The notes under the pieces: model-generated
What the model saw: the letters and a program-made list of their open reading frames with translations, nothing else
What the model was told of the DNA's origin: nothing
Databases searched by the model: none
From: Gymnothorax reevesii
Lineage: Eukaryota; Chordata; Actinopteri; Anguilliformes; Muraenidae
DNA length: 64,000 bases
Assembly (NCBI GenBank): GCA_029721435.1
Contig: CM056583.1
Span: 53,981,620-54,045,619, forward strand
Direction: 5' to 3'
Made by a program: the position numbers and the translations under genes
Shown here: positions 37,101 to 42,218 of the stretch, piece by piece
Numbering within the stretch: position 1 is the stretch's first letter
How the letters are laid out: each line of letters begins with the position of its first letter

Positions 37101-40100
37101 TGTGTGTGCTTGTGCACACATCTGTCAGTCTTTTTGTCTGTCTGTCTAAGATCTGCCAGTGTTACTGAACAGCTCACCTCTAGCTTTAATGTATTCAGCT
37201 GTCAGCAGAGGAGTGTGTCTGTGTTTTACGTGAACCCCTTCGCCCAAGCTGTCTGTAACCATGGTAACATAATATCCAGTCAATCCAAAAAAAATTTTCT
37301 TTTTTTGGACCCACCGAAGTGGGTCTTTGGAGGGAAAGGGTAAGGCTAAAGAGAACTGAAGTTCTGGACTGAGTTTTTGCAGGAAGTGGACTGAAAAAGA
37401 TTTGTGCTCATACAGTAATAGATATTGAGAGATTGTTGGCATATGATGTGTATCTATATTAGAGAAATAGAAAGAATGCTGTATATAATTATGTTTAGTC
37501 TGAGAAAGATTTGCTCTGATCTCAGTTTTTGAAGTAAAGATTTTACTTTTGTGTGCAGAACTAGGAAGAGGGTCCACTCGGAATATTTTCCATTCTGACG
37601 GGGAATCATGGTGATGTCCCAGCACTACTGTACTGTCAATTTACACTTTGCTGTGCACAAATTCACCCAATTTTTTTCTCAAAATGAAAAACTTGGATCA
37701 CTCCGTCTTTGTTGGAAAATCTCAATTTTTATAAAATGACCCAAGTGACCCCTTCTCCTAGTCCTTCACACACACATTTCAGGCTGTTTTTGTGAACAGT
37801 CGGTGTTCTTAGTAGACATCCGTTTTTGGCGATTAAATTTTATGCTGAGTTGGGCAATTTTACCTTCAAAATGTAACCGCTACAGCTGTTCTCTAATGCT
37901 GAACAACCTGTATAATAGTTGACAAATTATTTAATGTTAAGTTTATTAAATTTTTCCTTTCGAACTGCTAGCCAGTGTAGGTAGTGTATATAACGTTCTT
38001 CTTCTCACTCAGTCATGAGAAAAAGAAAGTGCACCCTCTTTCAGTTCTATGGTTATACACATTAGGTCCAAAAATTATGTATATCTAACCTCAGCTGCAA
38101 AACAACACACAACTGATTCCACCCTGCCATTATTTATTCTATAAAATTCAGCCAAAATGTAAAGCCATTTGTGAGAAAGAAAGTACACCTTTACTGCTTC
38201 CATAGGAATTATGAAGGTAATTAGCAGCCAGGTGTTGCTGATCAAATTCACTTGATCAATTGATCAGCAGGTGTGACCACTTCTATAAAACCAGAGGTTT
38301 TGGCACTTTGCTGGTATGGAACATTTCGGTGTGTGTTAACAATGCCAACAATTTGAAGTCCATCATTTTGCAGTGAGGAAGATTATTCACAGGTGAAAAA
38401 CATTAACAACAGTTGCCAGTCTTCCCAGGTTTGGATGTCCCAGCAAATTCGCTCCGAAGTCAGACTGTGCAATGCTTAGTGAAATTACACAAAACCCAAT
38501 AACTACATCTAGGACTCGATGGGCCTCAGCATGTTAAATGTTTAAAATCATGACCGTACAATTTGAAAAAAGGCTGAACAAGTGTGGCATGATTGGGCTG
38601 CCAGGAGTAAGTCTCTCTTCTCTAAAAAGAACATGGTAGAACTGCTTATTTTCAAAGTTGCATCTGAATAAACCACAAGCCTTCTTGAACAATGTCCTTT
38701 GGACAGGCAAGACCAAGGGGAGTTGTTTGGCCATAATGCACAGCACTGCTTTTGGCACAAACCAAACACAGCAAAACAATACAATTACCTCATACCTACT
38801 GTCAGGTTTGATGGTGGAGGGGTGATGATTTGGGATTGTTTTCAAGGCACAGGACCTGGGCACTATGCAGTCAGAGTCAACCATGAACTCCTCTGTATAA
38901 CCAAAGTATTTTAGTATCAAATGTACAGCCATCTGTACGACAGTTAAAGCTTGGCCGCAGTCGGGCCATGCAACAGGACAATGATCCCAATCCCATCTGC
39001 AAATCTGCGACAGAATGGCTGGAAAAGAAAAAAAACCTTGGTATTGTGATGGTCAAGGCAAAATCCAGATCTTAACCTGATTAAAATACTGTGGCGGGAC
39101 CTGAAGAGAGCTGTGCATAAACGAATGCCCTATTGTAGCAATACGAAAGCAATATTGTAGAGACGAGTTGACACAAATTCTTCCCCCATGATATCAGACA
39201 CTGATGAAGTCATATAGAAAATGATCAGTTCAAGTTATGGCTGCTGAACGTGGTTCTACAAGCTATTAAGTCATGGGATGTCCTTAGCTTGTCATGGATG
39301 ACTTCAGCTTTTTGGCTAAATTTTGTTTTAATAAATAATGGCTTTGTGGAATCTGTTGTCAGGGATGTGATTTTTCCACTAATTCACGGAATTCCGCTTT
39401 ATCTTCAAAATTAATTAATAAATAAATAAAACTCTGATTTCATATCTACAGCATTCTGACTTTTAGTATATCCGTGACTGAATTGATCTTATGCATGCTG
39501 CATTCTACAGAACTTCCGTTTTCAAATTGGCCAGCTAAGGCACAGGTCAAATTTCAAATAAGGTCAGATGTCATGCTGTGTGGGCAGGGGCCGCGGCGGC
39601 AAGTTTCAACACTGCGGAAAAGAAACTACTTGGATATTGCGGATATTCGAGGCTACAGATAACTTGTAGTATAGTAATAATAATTAGTAGTCCGTATATC
39701 TGTATTTTGTGTAGCCTATTTGGCTAGTGGAGCGAGGATGAAGCAGTCTCGTAGCATAAGTTTCAGCGGCGTGAGCGGTTGATGGCTGAACATTGCTGCG
39801 TCCCCTTATGTAACTCGCCGACACAAATACTGTACAGCGTGGTAAGTTGCGTGGTTGGTTCAGTGCGTATCAGTATCCTCCGGGAGTGCAAGTGGGTGCT
39901 CACCTTGGTTTTTTGACGCACCTTCCCCAGCTCCCATTAATGGTATTATGGCCAGTCAAACCATAACATTGCATTACGTAAGCTTACCAACAAACCCGAT
40001 GGACCTTTATTTTTCTACCTCTATTTCGCACACTGTAATATGAAGCATTATCACCCTATATTTTGACTTAGGTGTATGCTGGTTGGTTACTGTGGCCAGC

Positions 40101-42218
40101 ATACGCATGGGTTATTAGTGCGTTATTAATGCAGCTGGGTGTCTTGCTCCAAAGCTAAATCATGGTTATTTCATCCGCTGCCCTGCTAATCCATGACCTT
40201 TAGCAATATTAGCGAACGATACCACTACAACACGCAACTTTTCTATCGCGTCATATAATTAAAGGTGCTTCAGGACCTCGATGAGGAGCCCTTCCTCATA
40301 GTTTCACTTTTGTTTTTTCATGTTAATGGAGCGTCTCTGGACACCGAATATAGTCGAATGTGGCTAGTTAGTGACACTGTTTTCCGTTGTCGTTTGGCTT
40401 ATTCACTAGGTCAATGTGTAATGCATATTTCCAGGAGTTCCATCAGGATTGTGTTTTTATTCAATAATTGGAAGCTGAAAATACTCACAGAACTCATAGA
40501 TGGTTTCTACAGATGATTGGATAAAGAAAAAAGATTTATTAGTGGTGTGTATTTACAGTGATTTTGTTCTTATATTTCATTTTTACTATTACACAGTACA
40601 TTCTGGGAAGTCTAAATTCATAAAATCCCATGAGCATGTGACTTTGTGATATGATTTTGGAGTTGACTAAGAAGCCAATATATCAATAAAATCATTGACT
40701 ATATTCAATGAATGTTATTTCACTTTTATCTGAGTGCAATAGTGGCAGATTAAATTCTTTACAAGCTTGGAGCTTGTGACTAATTTTCCCCCGTCGCCCC
40801 GCGGAACGGGGGACATAGAAATGCTGTTCGTCCGTCCGTCCGTCCGGGAACAGTGTACTCGCAATAACTTTTGACAGCTTTGATGGAGGATCACCAAATT
40901 CACACCACATATGCCTCTCATGAAGGCCTTGCTCAAGTTTAATGATGATTGACCTTGACCTCGTTTTCAAGGTCACTGAGCAAAAACATGTGAAGAACAC
41001 TGTACTCGCAATAACTTTTCACAGCTTTGATGGAAGATCACCAAATTCACACCACATATGCCTCTCATGAAGGCCCTGCTCAAGTTCAATGATGAGTGAC
41101 CTTGACCTTGTTTTCAAGGTCACTGAGCAAAAAGATGTGAGGAACACTGTACTCACAATAACTTTTCACAGCTTTGATGGAGGCTCACCTAATTCATATG
41201 ACATTCTTATTGGCTTGTTAGGTTGATCTCAGCCATGGGCACAAAACTATGCCTTGGCGATGCGTCCATCCACCCACAAGTCATGAAAATTGTAATCTCT
41301 CTCATAACCCATGGTTATATTTAGCTCATATCACAATGATCCATCCCTCATCCATCTCTCTGTTCAACCAATGAGCTACAGTGTCATTGTACTTTACATT
41401 ATTAGTGGTACAGTGCACCACATTATTTTCAGCCGCATGTTTCTGGTCACTTCTGCGACGGGGGACACAAGGCCTTCAGGCCAGCAGGCCATTTTTTTGA
41501 CTTGACTTAGAAATCAAAGATTGCATGTGTTTGTTGGCTTGAATATACATTGGATAATAATTCCGTTTTTTTTTTATTATTTTATTGAATTCTCAGTACA
41601 CTTAGGGCACTAAAAATCACTAAAACCTAGGAGCTTCGGGGGGCTTCGCTCCCCCCATATCCCCCCCACCAGGGCGCTGCCCTGGACCCAGCTGCTCCCA
41701 GACCCCCGGGCTAAATTTTCAGATAATTTCACTTCACCCAAATCACATCCCTGTGTTGTGCACTGTTCTACACCTGAGGTTAACGTTACCCAATATTGAG
41801 ACCTGATAAGCACCAGCTGATTTTTTTTTTTTTTTTTTTTTTAGTGTCCTGATACATTAAATAATAACTATAGAACGGAAAGAGGCTGTACTTTCTTTTT
41901 CTTTTAACTAAGTTACAGAAAATTCAAGATGACTACAGCTTTCGATTAACCATTTTCATCAAATGATCAAAGTGACATCATGCAGGTAAAATGGAAGTTG
42001 GTCCTGATGTTCCATGGTTTTTGTGGCTCAATGTAGCTATGAAAGGGTTTTGTCTAATGATTGAGTCATATGTATGCATTATAAGTCAAATAATTCCTTC
42101 ATGCCATCAATGTGCTTTTGCTTGTGTGTTTCAGCACGTCTTGAAAAAGCTGTTGGCAATCACAGAACTTCTCCAGCAGAAACAGGCTCAATACGCCATG
42201 TCCAACAGCAACAGGTAG
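6979..42218 (+). CDS. rasa1: RASA1 (p120 RasGAP), 24 coding exons, 5' end missing
   Basis: GTPase-activating protein that speeds GTP hydrolysis by Ras and so dampens Ras-ERK signalling. It is cytosolic and is recruited to phosphotyrosine sites on receptors and p190RhoGAP. Joined exons: 6979-7131, 13443-13578, 13968-14038, 14484-14601, 14843-14874, 17534-17586, 18024-18174, 18478-18556, 18651-18774, 21736-21892, 22323-22410, 22625-22705, 23432-23589, 24541-24617, 25318-25490, 26067-26226, 28321-28463, 31275-31390, 32573-32659, 36005-36072, 36180-36268, 36613-36690, 36911-37045, 42135-42218. These total 2611 nt, about 869 residues plus stop. The frame stays open through all 23 junctions and every intron is GT..AG. 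Domain order is SH2, SH3, SH2, PH, C2, RasGAP, and the sequence closely matches vertebrate RASA1 from the first SH2 to the C-terminus. The N-terminal exon (about 180 residues in human) is upstream of the window. I cannot tell which fish paralogue (rasa1a or rasa1b) this is. Confidence 0.97.
7132..8563. other. Intron sequence, AT-rich repeat-like stretch
   Basis: Positions 7380-7850 contain repeated 'aatgaaaatgcattctc' and 'gaaacgaaagtgcattctgtgagg' phrases, suggestive of an old non-autonomous element. I could not define ends. No coding potential was recognised. Confidence 0.3.
9033..10649 (-). mobile_element. Tc1-like transposon, both ends present
   Basis: About 200-base terminal inverted repeats: the left end (CAACTCCATTTCC..., with TGACTTTCAGATCAC) is mirrored by the right end. 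Each is flanked by TA (9031-9032, 10650-10651). The inner TIR ends carry the repeated CTCAAAAAAGTTGGGACAC motif, as in IR/DR-type Tc1 elements. The minus strand still encodes the transposase C-terminus (9519 to 9298), including [17 protein letters not shown], where the E of IEN is the third catalytic acidic residue. The rest is frame-broken. Confidence 0.9.
9298..9519 (-). pseudogene. Tc1 transposase remnant, C-terminal part
   Basis: A 73-residue open segment containing the PDLS.IEN.W catalytic signature and the C-terminal helix region ([11 protein letters not shown]). The upstream part is present at DNA level (to about 10200) but is broken by stops and frameshifts. A dead DNA transposase of the DDE type, inside the element at 9033-10649. 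Confidence 0.75.
11300..11694. other. Intron sequence, nothing recognised
   Basis: Plain intronic sequence between two transposon insertions. No conserved open frame was seen. Confidence 0.4.
11703..13221. mobile_element. Non-autonomous foldback hAT-type element
   Basis: Ends CAGGGGTGTAAC (11703) and GTTACACCCCTA (13221) fit hAT. Flanking 8-base target duplications are CTGTCACC (11695-11702) and CTGTCCCC (13222-13229), 7 of 8 identical. The arms pair over long stretches: AAGTGCTTAACATCAAAGGG near 11825 with its mirror at 13080-13110, and CACCTTGTGTA.TTTTTAGACGC near 12200 with its mirror at 12730-12760. There is no transposase. Length 1519 bp. Confidence 0.85.
13229..13442. other. Intron sequence before the second visible exon
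   Basis: Short intronic stretch containing the acceptor ctctgtttgcag. No other feature was seen. Confidence 0.4.
13443..13578 (+). CDS. rasa1: RASA1 exon: first SH2 domain, C-terminal part
   Basis: Encodes [18 protein letters not shown] and SDLIGYYS, the central strands and C-terminal helix of SH2, then KGEKL and a Pro-rich exit. The acceptor tttgcag and donor gtaagg are canonical. The end is phase 0. The preceding 6.3-kb intron holds a nested Tc1-like element and a foldback hAT element. Confidence 0.97.
13968..14038 (+). CDS. rasa1: RASA1 exon: SH2-SH3 linker and start of SH3
   Basis: Encodes [18 protein letters not shown] and [14 protein letters not shown] is the first SH3 strand (ALYDY-like position). 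The acceptor gttccag and donor gtgagc flank 71 nt. The last codon (Ser) is split 2+1 with the next exon. Confidence 0.96.
14484..14601 (+). CDS. rasa1: RASA1 exon: SH3 domain core
   Basis: Encodes [20 protein letters not shown] and then [16 protein letters not shown]. The GWMWV segment is the SH3 WW position. In RASA1 this SH3 takes part in effector contacts rather than in catalysis. The acceptor is cctaacag and the donor gtaagt. Confidence 0.97.
14843..14874 (+). CDS. rasa1: RASA1 exon: 32-nt SH3-SH2 linker exon
   Basis: A very short exon encoding [10 protein letters not shown] plus two bases of a split Val codon. It lies between acceptor gatttcag and donor gtaagt. It matches the linker between SH3 and the second SH2 in vertebrate RASA1 (human reads [10 protein letters not shown]) and keeps the reading frame. 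Confidence 0.94.
15215..17468 (-). mobile_element. hAT-type transposon with perfect 8-bp target duplication
   Basis: Bounded by GGCACAAT on both sides (15207-15214 and 17469-17476). The ends TGGGGCTGGG and CCCAGCCCTA are inverted repeats, continued by the CGGTAT-rich subterminal sequence. The minus strand at about 17150-17020 retains pieces of a BED-type zinc finger ([23 protein letters not shown]), the usual N-terminus of hAT transposases. No catalytic domain was recognised, so the copy is probably inactive. Confidence 0.88.
17020..17150 (-). pseudogene. hAT transposase BED-finger remnant
   Basis: Minus-strand fragments read SSVIWRYF and then, in a shifted frame, [20 protein letters not shown]. 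This is the CxxC half of a BED zinc finger, expected at the transposase N-terminus. A poly-T tract (17148-17159) and frameshifts break it. It lies near the right end of the 15215-17468 element, as expected for a minus-strand gene. Confidence 0.6.
17534..17586 (+). CDS. rasa1: RASA1 exon: start of second SH2 domain
   Basis: Encodes [17 protein letters not shown], the opening strand and first helix of the second SH2. The acceptor is ctcttcag and the donor gtaacg. The exon begins only 57 bases after the target duplication of a 2.25-kb hAT element, so the insertion came close to the branch-point region without destroying the acceptor. Confidence 0.96.
18024..18174 (+). CDS. rasa1: RASA1 exon: core of second SH2 domain
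   Basis: Encodes [19 protein letters not shown] through [12 protein letters not shown]. The phosphotyrosine-binding arginine of the FLVR motif is codon 18050-18052. The acceptor is tatctcag and the donor gtaaag. The exon is 151 nt, 2 + 49 codons + 2. Confidence 0.97.
18478..18556 (+). CDS. rasa1: RASA1 exon: end of second SH2 domain
   Basis: Encodes [19 protein letters not shown], the last helix of SH2. The acceptor is tgacag and the donor gtaagg, and the exon ends in phase 0. Confidence 0.96.
18651..18774 (+). CDS. rasa1: RASA1 exon: SH2-PH linker and start of PH domain
   Basis: Encodes [19 protein letters not shown] and then [12 protein letters not shown], the first PH strand. The start follows acceptor tttatcag. 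The donor is gttggt. The final Gly codon is split 1+2 with the next exon across a 3-kb intron filled by a nested repeat. Confidence 0.95.
19572..20760 (-). mobile_element. TTAA-flanked DNA element with a coding exon
   Basis: Inverted ends AGCTGTAGTATATGATC and (mirror) AGCTATAGTATACGATT, flanked by TTAA at 19568-19571 and 20761-20764. TTAA targets are used by piggyBac and Kolobok elements, but the ends do not show a piggyBac-like CCC start, so the superfamily is left open. It contains an open minus-strand exon (20088-20321) preceded by a GC-rich, GC-box-like stretch near 20460-20480. Confidence 0.75.
20088..20321 (-). CDS. Basic 77-codon open frame, first exon of an element-borne gene
   Basis: ATG-initiated, very basic protein ([20 protein letters not shown] ... 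[20 protein letters not shown] ... [10 protein letters not shown]). I recall the RVNL...RW..L....GLK.D.E.A.FLL pattern from many uncharacterised fish proteins tied to repeats; the function is unknown to me. The frame ends beside TTGAACAG|GTAGGT, a good splice donor, so this is probably exon 1 of a spliced gene whose later exons are lost or not recognisable here. It has no damage. Confidence 0.5.
   Translation of the reverse strand: MEKKDSNSSKRPLLAPPAKVRRKRKSAEEKADRKRKCEQRRTQSRVNLRSSIHRWRKLQEDLGLKTDADTADFLLNR
21736..21892 (+). CDS. rasa1: RASA1 exon: PH domain
   Basis: Encodes [20 protein letters not shown] and [19 protein letters not shown], the basic lipid-facing strands of PH. The acceptor is gtctcag and the donor gtcagg. 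The exon is 157 nt and ends two bases into an Arg codon. Confidence 0.97.
21956..21983. repeat. (AC)n microsatellite
   Basis: Short CA-rich run in the RASA1 intron after the first full PH exon. Confidence 0.8.
22323..22410 (+). CDS. rasa1: RASA1 exon: PH domain, continued
   Basis: Encodes [20 protein letters not shown] and AGEAPEQAQ, late PH strands. The acceptor is ctttgcag and the donor gtctgc. The end is phase 0. Confidence 0.97.
22625..22705 (+). CDS. rasa1: RASA1 exon: C-terminal helix of PH domain
   Basis: Encodes [15 protein letters not shown] and then NKRLRQ; the Trp in DWM is the invariant PH helix tryptophan. It is exactly 27 codons, phase 0 at both ends. The acceptor is cttgcag and the donor gtacgg. 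Confidence 0.96.
23432..23589 (+). CDS. rasa1: RASA1 exon: C2 domain, N-terminal part
   Basis: Encodes [36 protein letters not shown] and [10 protein letters not shown], the usual C2 strand pattern. The acceptor (cctggag) is weak because the pyrimidine tract is short, but the phase and the homology demand this start. The donor is gtgagt. Confidence 0.95.
23836..24088 (+). repeat. Hairpin-headed repeat (GATGCCCCCACC type)
   Basis: The head GATGCCCCCACCATATATGG is followed by a TCCATCTGTCCATACG run. The inverted arm GGTGGGGGCATC lies at 24052-24063, then a decayed second hairpin (GTGTCTAAGGACGCAC) and TTTTTAGTT. It aligns along its length with the minus-strand copy at 1980-2220. Confidence 0.8.
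24195..24425 (+). repeat. Possible hairpin-headed repeat (CCTTGCAT type)
   Basis: The head CCTTGCATATTATGCAAGG (8-bp stem) is followed by CTCTGTCAGTTTGTCTGTAC. Near the end a GCCACCTTCTGATGGC hairpin resembles that of the repeat at 32349-32553. An inverted head arm at the 3' end is not clear, so the assignment is tentative. Confidence 0.45.
24541..24617 (+). CDS. rasa1: RASA1 exon: C2 domain, middle
   Basis: Encodes [19 protein letters not shown] and SKESDI. The acceptor is gttccaccag and the donor gtaagc. Split codons at both ends join correctly to the neighbouring exons. Confidence 0.95.
24618..25317. other. Intron sequence with a degraded repeat look
   Basis: No coding exon. Phrases such as 'ttttataatgacagtgctcccattcac' and 'cttatggccatgtag' resemble old Tc1-like remnants, but no ends or catalytic motifs could be placed. 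Confidence 0.25.
25318..25490 (+). CDS. rasa1: RASA1 exon: end of C2 and link to GAP domain
   Basis: Encodes [32 protein letters not shown] and [18 protein letters not shown]. The acceptor is gttgcag. The donor is gtggga, weaker than its neighbours. It ends in phase 0. Confidence 0.96.
26067..26226 (+). CDS. rasa1: RASA1 exon: N-terminal part of RasGAP region
   Basis: Encodes [32 protein letters not shown] and LNDREISME, the helices before the catalytic loop. The acceptor is gcccag and the donor gtgagg. The last codon (Asp) is split 1+2. Confidence 0.96.
26994..28128. mobile_element. hAT-type non-autonomous element
   Basis: Ends CAAGGGTTCTCAG (26994) and TGAGAAACACTTG (28128) are inverted repeats of the CAGTGTTTCTCAACC kind. 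The flanking 8-mers TTATAATA (26986-26993) and TTATGATG (28129-28136) match at 6 of 8 positions. A hairpin-headed repeat (27342-27775) is inserted inside. No transposase is seen. An AT-only stretch lies at 27890-27960. Confidence 0.7.
27342..27775 (+). repeat. Hairpin-headed repeat (ACCTCCGCC type)
   Basis: The head ACCTCCGCC...GGCGGAAGT is followed by a gtttgtttgtttgtctattg run. It holds two diverged units starting 'aactcaaaaagtaatgcaYgg' with a GCAGCCATSTTGAAATCCTA module. It ends GGCGGAGGT, then a second hairpin GCACTCTTGAGTGC and CTCTCTAG. Same family as 33051-33333 and 46443-46682. Confidence 0.8.
28321..28463 (+). CDS. rasa1: RASA1 exon: RasGAP arginine-finger exon
   Basis: Encodes [20 protein letters not shown] and [19 protein letters not shown]. 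The Arg of TLFRATT (codon 28341-28343) is at the arginine-finger position (Arg789 in human) that inserts into the Ras active site, so catalysis should be intact. The acceptor is tttcctcgag and the donor gtgcgt. Confidence 0.97.
28920..29545 (+). mobile_element. Tc1-like element, partial
   Basis: The 3' end TTTATATTTTGTTCAGTG abuts TA at 29546-29547. The same kind of end bounds the element at 54323-55931. The plus strand carries the transposase N-terminal half (29002-29499) with the paired DNA-binding helices. The catalytic half is lost and the 5' end is not recognisable. Confidence 0.75.
29002..29499 (+). pseudogene. Tc1 transposase N-terminal remnant
   Basis: Open for 165 codons: a helix-turn-helix start ([20 protein letters not shown] ... 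VNYRIIG), then [20 protein letters not shown], the second DNA-binding part. The catalytic acidic residues are absent; after about 29400 the frame runs out of homology. A deletion derivative, not a working enzyme. Confidence 0.7.
29548..31274. other. Intron sequence, nothing clearly recognised
   Basis: Contains an 18-base poly-A (near 30027-30044) followed by unique-looking sequence. A repeat tail is possible but no family was identified. No coding exon was seen. Confidence 0.3.
31275..31390 (+). CDS. rasa1: RASA1 exon: RasGAP domain
   Basis: Encodes [20 protein letters not shown] and [18 protein letters not shown]. The acceptor is tcctcag and the donor gtaagt. The last Pro codon is split 2+1. 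Confidence 0.96.
31444..31610 (+). repeat. Possible tRNA-like SINE fragment
   Basis: The phrase 'ttttggttaaggtgttttactggg' followed by 'ggtgcttcaaaccctgcg' resembles A and B boxes of a tRNA-derived head at the right spacing. There is no clear tail or target duplication. Confidence 0.3.
31998..32068. repeat. Two-copy 45-bp-spaced direct repeat
   Basis: The 26-base segments at 31998-32023 and 32043-32068 differ at 4 positions (core AAGCCGSTGCCARCGGC). No reading frame was recognised as real. Confidence 0.55.
32349..32553 (+). repeat. Hairpin-headed repeat (ATCCCC type)
   Basis: The decayed head ATCCCCTGGTATATATGGG is followed by a long GTCCATGCGTCCGTCCGTCC run. It ends with GGCCGGGGATAT, a perfect second hairpin GCCATCTCCTGATGGC and TCTTGTT. 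It lies immediately upstream of a RASA1 exon acceptor (exon at 32573). Confidence 0.65.
32573..32659 (+). CDS. rasa1: RASA1 exon: RasGAP domain
   Basis: Encodes [18 protein letters not shown] and NTTMRTRVV. The acceptor is gcattgcag and the donor gtaaag. The acceptor lies 19 bases downstream of a hairpin-type repeat (32349-32553). Confidence 0.95.
33051..33333 (+). repeat. Hairpin-headed repeat (ACCTCCGCC type)
   Basis: The head is decayed (ACCTCTGCCCACAAAG) with a tttgtttgtttgtctgtctg run. It contains 'aactccaaaagtaatggacgg' and GCAGCTATCTTGAA. It ends TTGGCGGAGGT, GCACTCTGAGTGC, CCCCTAG. Close relative of 27342-27775 and 46443-46682. Confidence 0.78.
34257..35851 (+). mobile_element. Tc1-like transposon, full length
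   Basis: Long inverted repeats: the left end CAAAACCCAAAACCAGTG is mirrored at the right end, with similarity over about 100 bases to TATATTCAATT. TA target copies are at 34255-34256 and 35852-35853. The plus strand holds a nearly complete but broken transposase gene (34620-35628). It is inserted in the intron between RASA1 exons 32573-32659 and 36005-36072. Confidence 0.93.
34620..35628 (+). pseudogene. Tc1 transposase pseudogene
   Basis: Starts [19 protein letters not shown] at 34620. A frameshift lies between about 34705 and 34733 (a TAA follows at 34731). From there a single frame runs to 35628 with one TGA at 34819-34821. Catalytic motifs are visible: SDEST (first D), QQDNAKPH (second D) and SPIENVW (E). 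The D-to-E spacing is 32 residues rather than the 34 usual in Tc1, as if two residues had been lost before PACSPDL. Other parts, such as the C-terminal [10 protein letters not shown], are typical. Confidence 0.9.
36005..36072 (+). CDS. rasa1: RASA1 exon: FLR...PAILNP RasGAP signature
   Basis: Encodes [20 protein letters not shown]. The FLR motif (36015-36023) and PA.LNP are the RasGAP fingerprint; the FLR arginine stabilises the finger loop. The acceptor is ctttcag and the donor gtgaga. Confidence 0.97.
36180..36268 (+). CDS. rasa1: RASA1 exon: RasGAP domain
   Basis: Encodes [20 protein letters not shown] and ANLVEFGAK. The acceptor is ctgaacag and the donor gtgaag. It is separated from the previous exon by an intron of only 107 bases. 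Confidence 0.96.
36613..36690 (+). CDS. rasa1: RASA1 exon: end of RasGAP core
   Basis: Encodes [20 protein letters not shown] and FLDELG. It is exactly 26 codons, phase 0 at both ends. The acceptor is cacaccag and the donor gtgagt. Confidence 0.96.
36911..37045 (+). CDS. rasa1: RASA1 exon: C-terminal helical region
   Basis: Encodes [39 protein letters not shown] and ERGAQQ. It is 45 codons in phase 0. The acceptor is tctctgcag and the donor gtgtgc, which runs directly into a GT-rich microsatellite. Confidence 0.96.
37047..37145. repeat. GT-rich microsatellite
   Basis: Imperfect TG repeats starting right at the donor of the RASA1 exon ending 37045, then a TCTGTCTGTC tail. Confidence 0.7.
37255..37400 (+). 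repeat. Dispersed repeat with ACCCACCGAAGTGGGT hairpin
   Basis: The sequence 'ccatggtaacataat' ... 'gacccaccgaagtgggtctt' 'tggagggaaagggtaa' is matched in inverted orientation at 50550-50670. This indicates a dispersed family. The ends and class are unknown. Confidence 0.6.
37401..38004. other. Intron sequence, nothing recognised
   Basis: No coding exon. The long minus-strand open frame here overlaps a dispersed repeat and has no domain. Confidence 0.35.
38005..39300 (+). mobile_element. Degenerate Tc1-like transposon
   Basis: The left side (gtcatgagaaaaagaaagtg) is a common fish Tc1 end. Translated fragments on the plus strand include [11 protein letters not shown] (helix-turn-helix side), [10 protein letters not shown] and QQDNDPNP at 38971, the middle catalytic Asp. 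Many stops and frameshifts interrupt it. The right end is decayed, so boundaries are approximate. Confidence 0.7.
39782..39841 (+). pseudogene. THAP-like zinc-finger first exon
   Basis: Starts [20 protein letters not shown], with the C-x4-C opening of a THAP finger, and ends at a GTG|GTAAGT donor. The later Cys/His pair would be on another exon, which I could not find. It belongs to the surrounding transposon (39360-41753). Confidence 0.45.
40788..41500 (+). repeat. Hairpin-headed repeat (CCCCCGTCGC type) with tandem units
   Basis: The head CCCCCGTCGCCCCGCGG...CGGGGG is followed by TTCGTCCGTCCGTCCGTCC. Two full units and a partial third of about 146 bases follow (start 'aacastgtactcgcaataac', contain 'gctttgatggaggatcacca'). 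The inverted arm GCGACGGGGGA is near 41457, then GGCCTTCAGGCC and a T-run. Each full unit holds TGACCTTGA and TCAAGGTCA. Confidence 0.8.
42135..42218 (+). CDS. rasa1: RASA1 last coding exon and stop
   Basis: Encodes [20 protein letters not shown], then a short tail ending SNSNR and TAG at 42216-42218. The acceptor is gtgtttcag. The extreme tail differs from human, as expected for this variable end. The preceding 5.1-kb intron is mostly transposon. Confidence 0.96.
   Translation, partial: HVLKKLLAITELLQQKQAQYAMSNSNR

Larger units (their letters stand above)
39360..41753 (+). mobile_element. THAP-domain DNA element with CAGGGATGTGATTT ends
   Basis: Inverted ends CAGGGATGTGATTT (39360) and AAATCACATCCCTG (41753) are each flanked by TGTTGT (39354-39359, 41754-41759). 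The plus strand carries a THAP-like first exon at 39782-39841. A hairpin-headed repeat (40788-41500) is inserted inside. THAP plus a 6-8 bp duplication suggests a P-element-like or related transposon; the catalytic part is not recognised. Confidence 0.65.

Noticed and set aside
37146..37625. 159-codon minus-strand open frame
   Set aside because: It overlaps a dispersed repeat (37255-37400), has no domain and no splice context.
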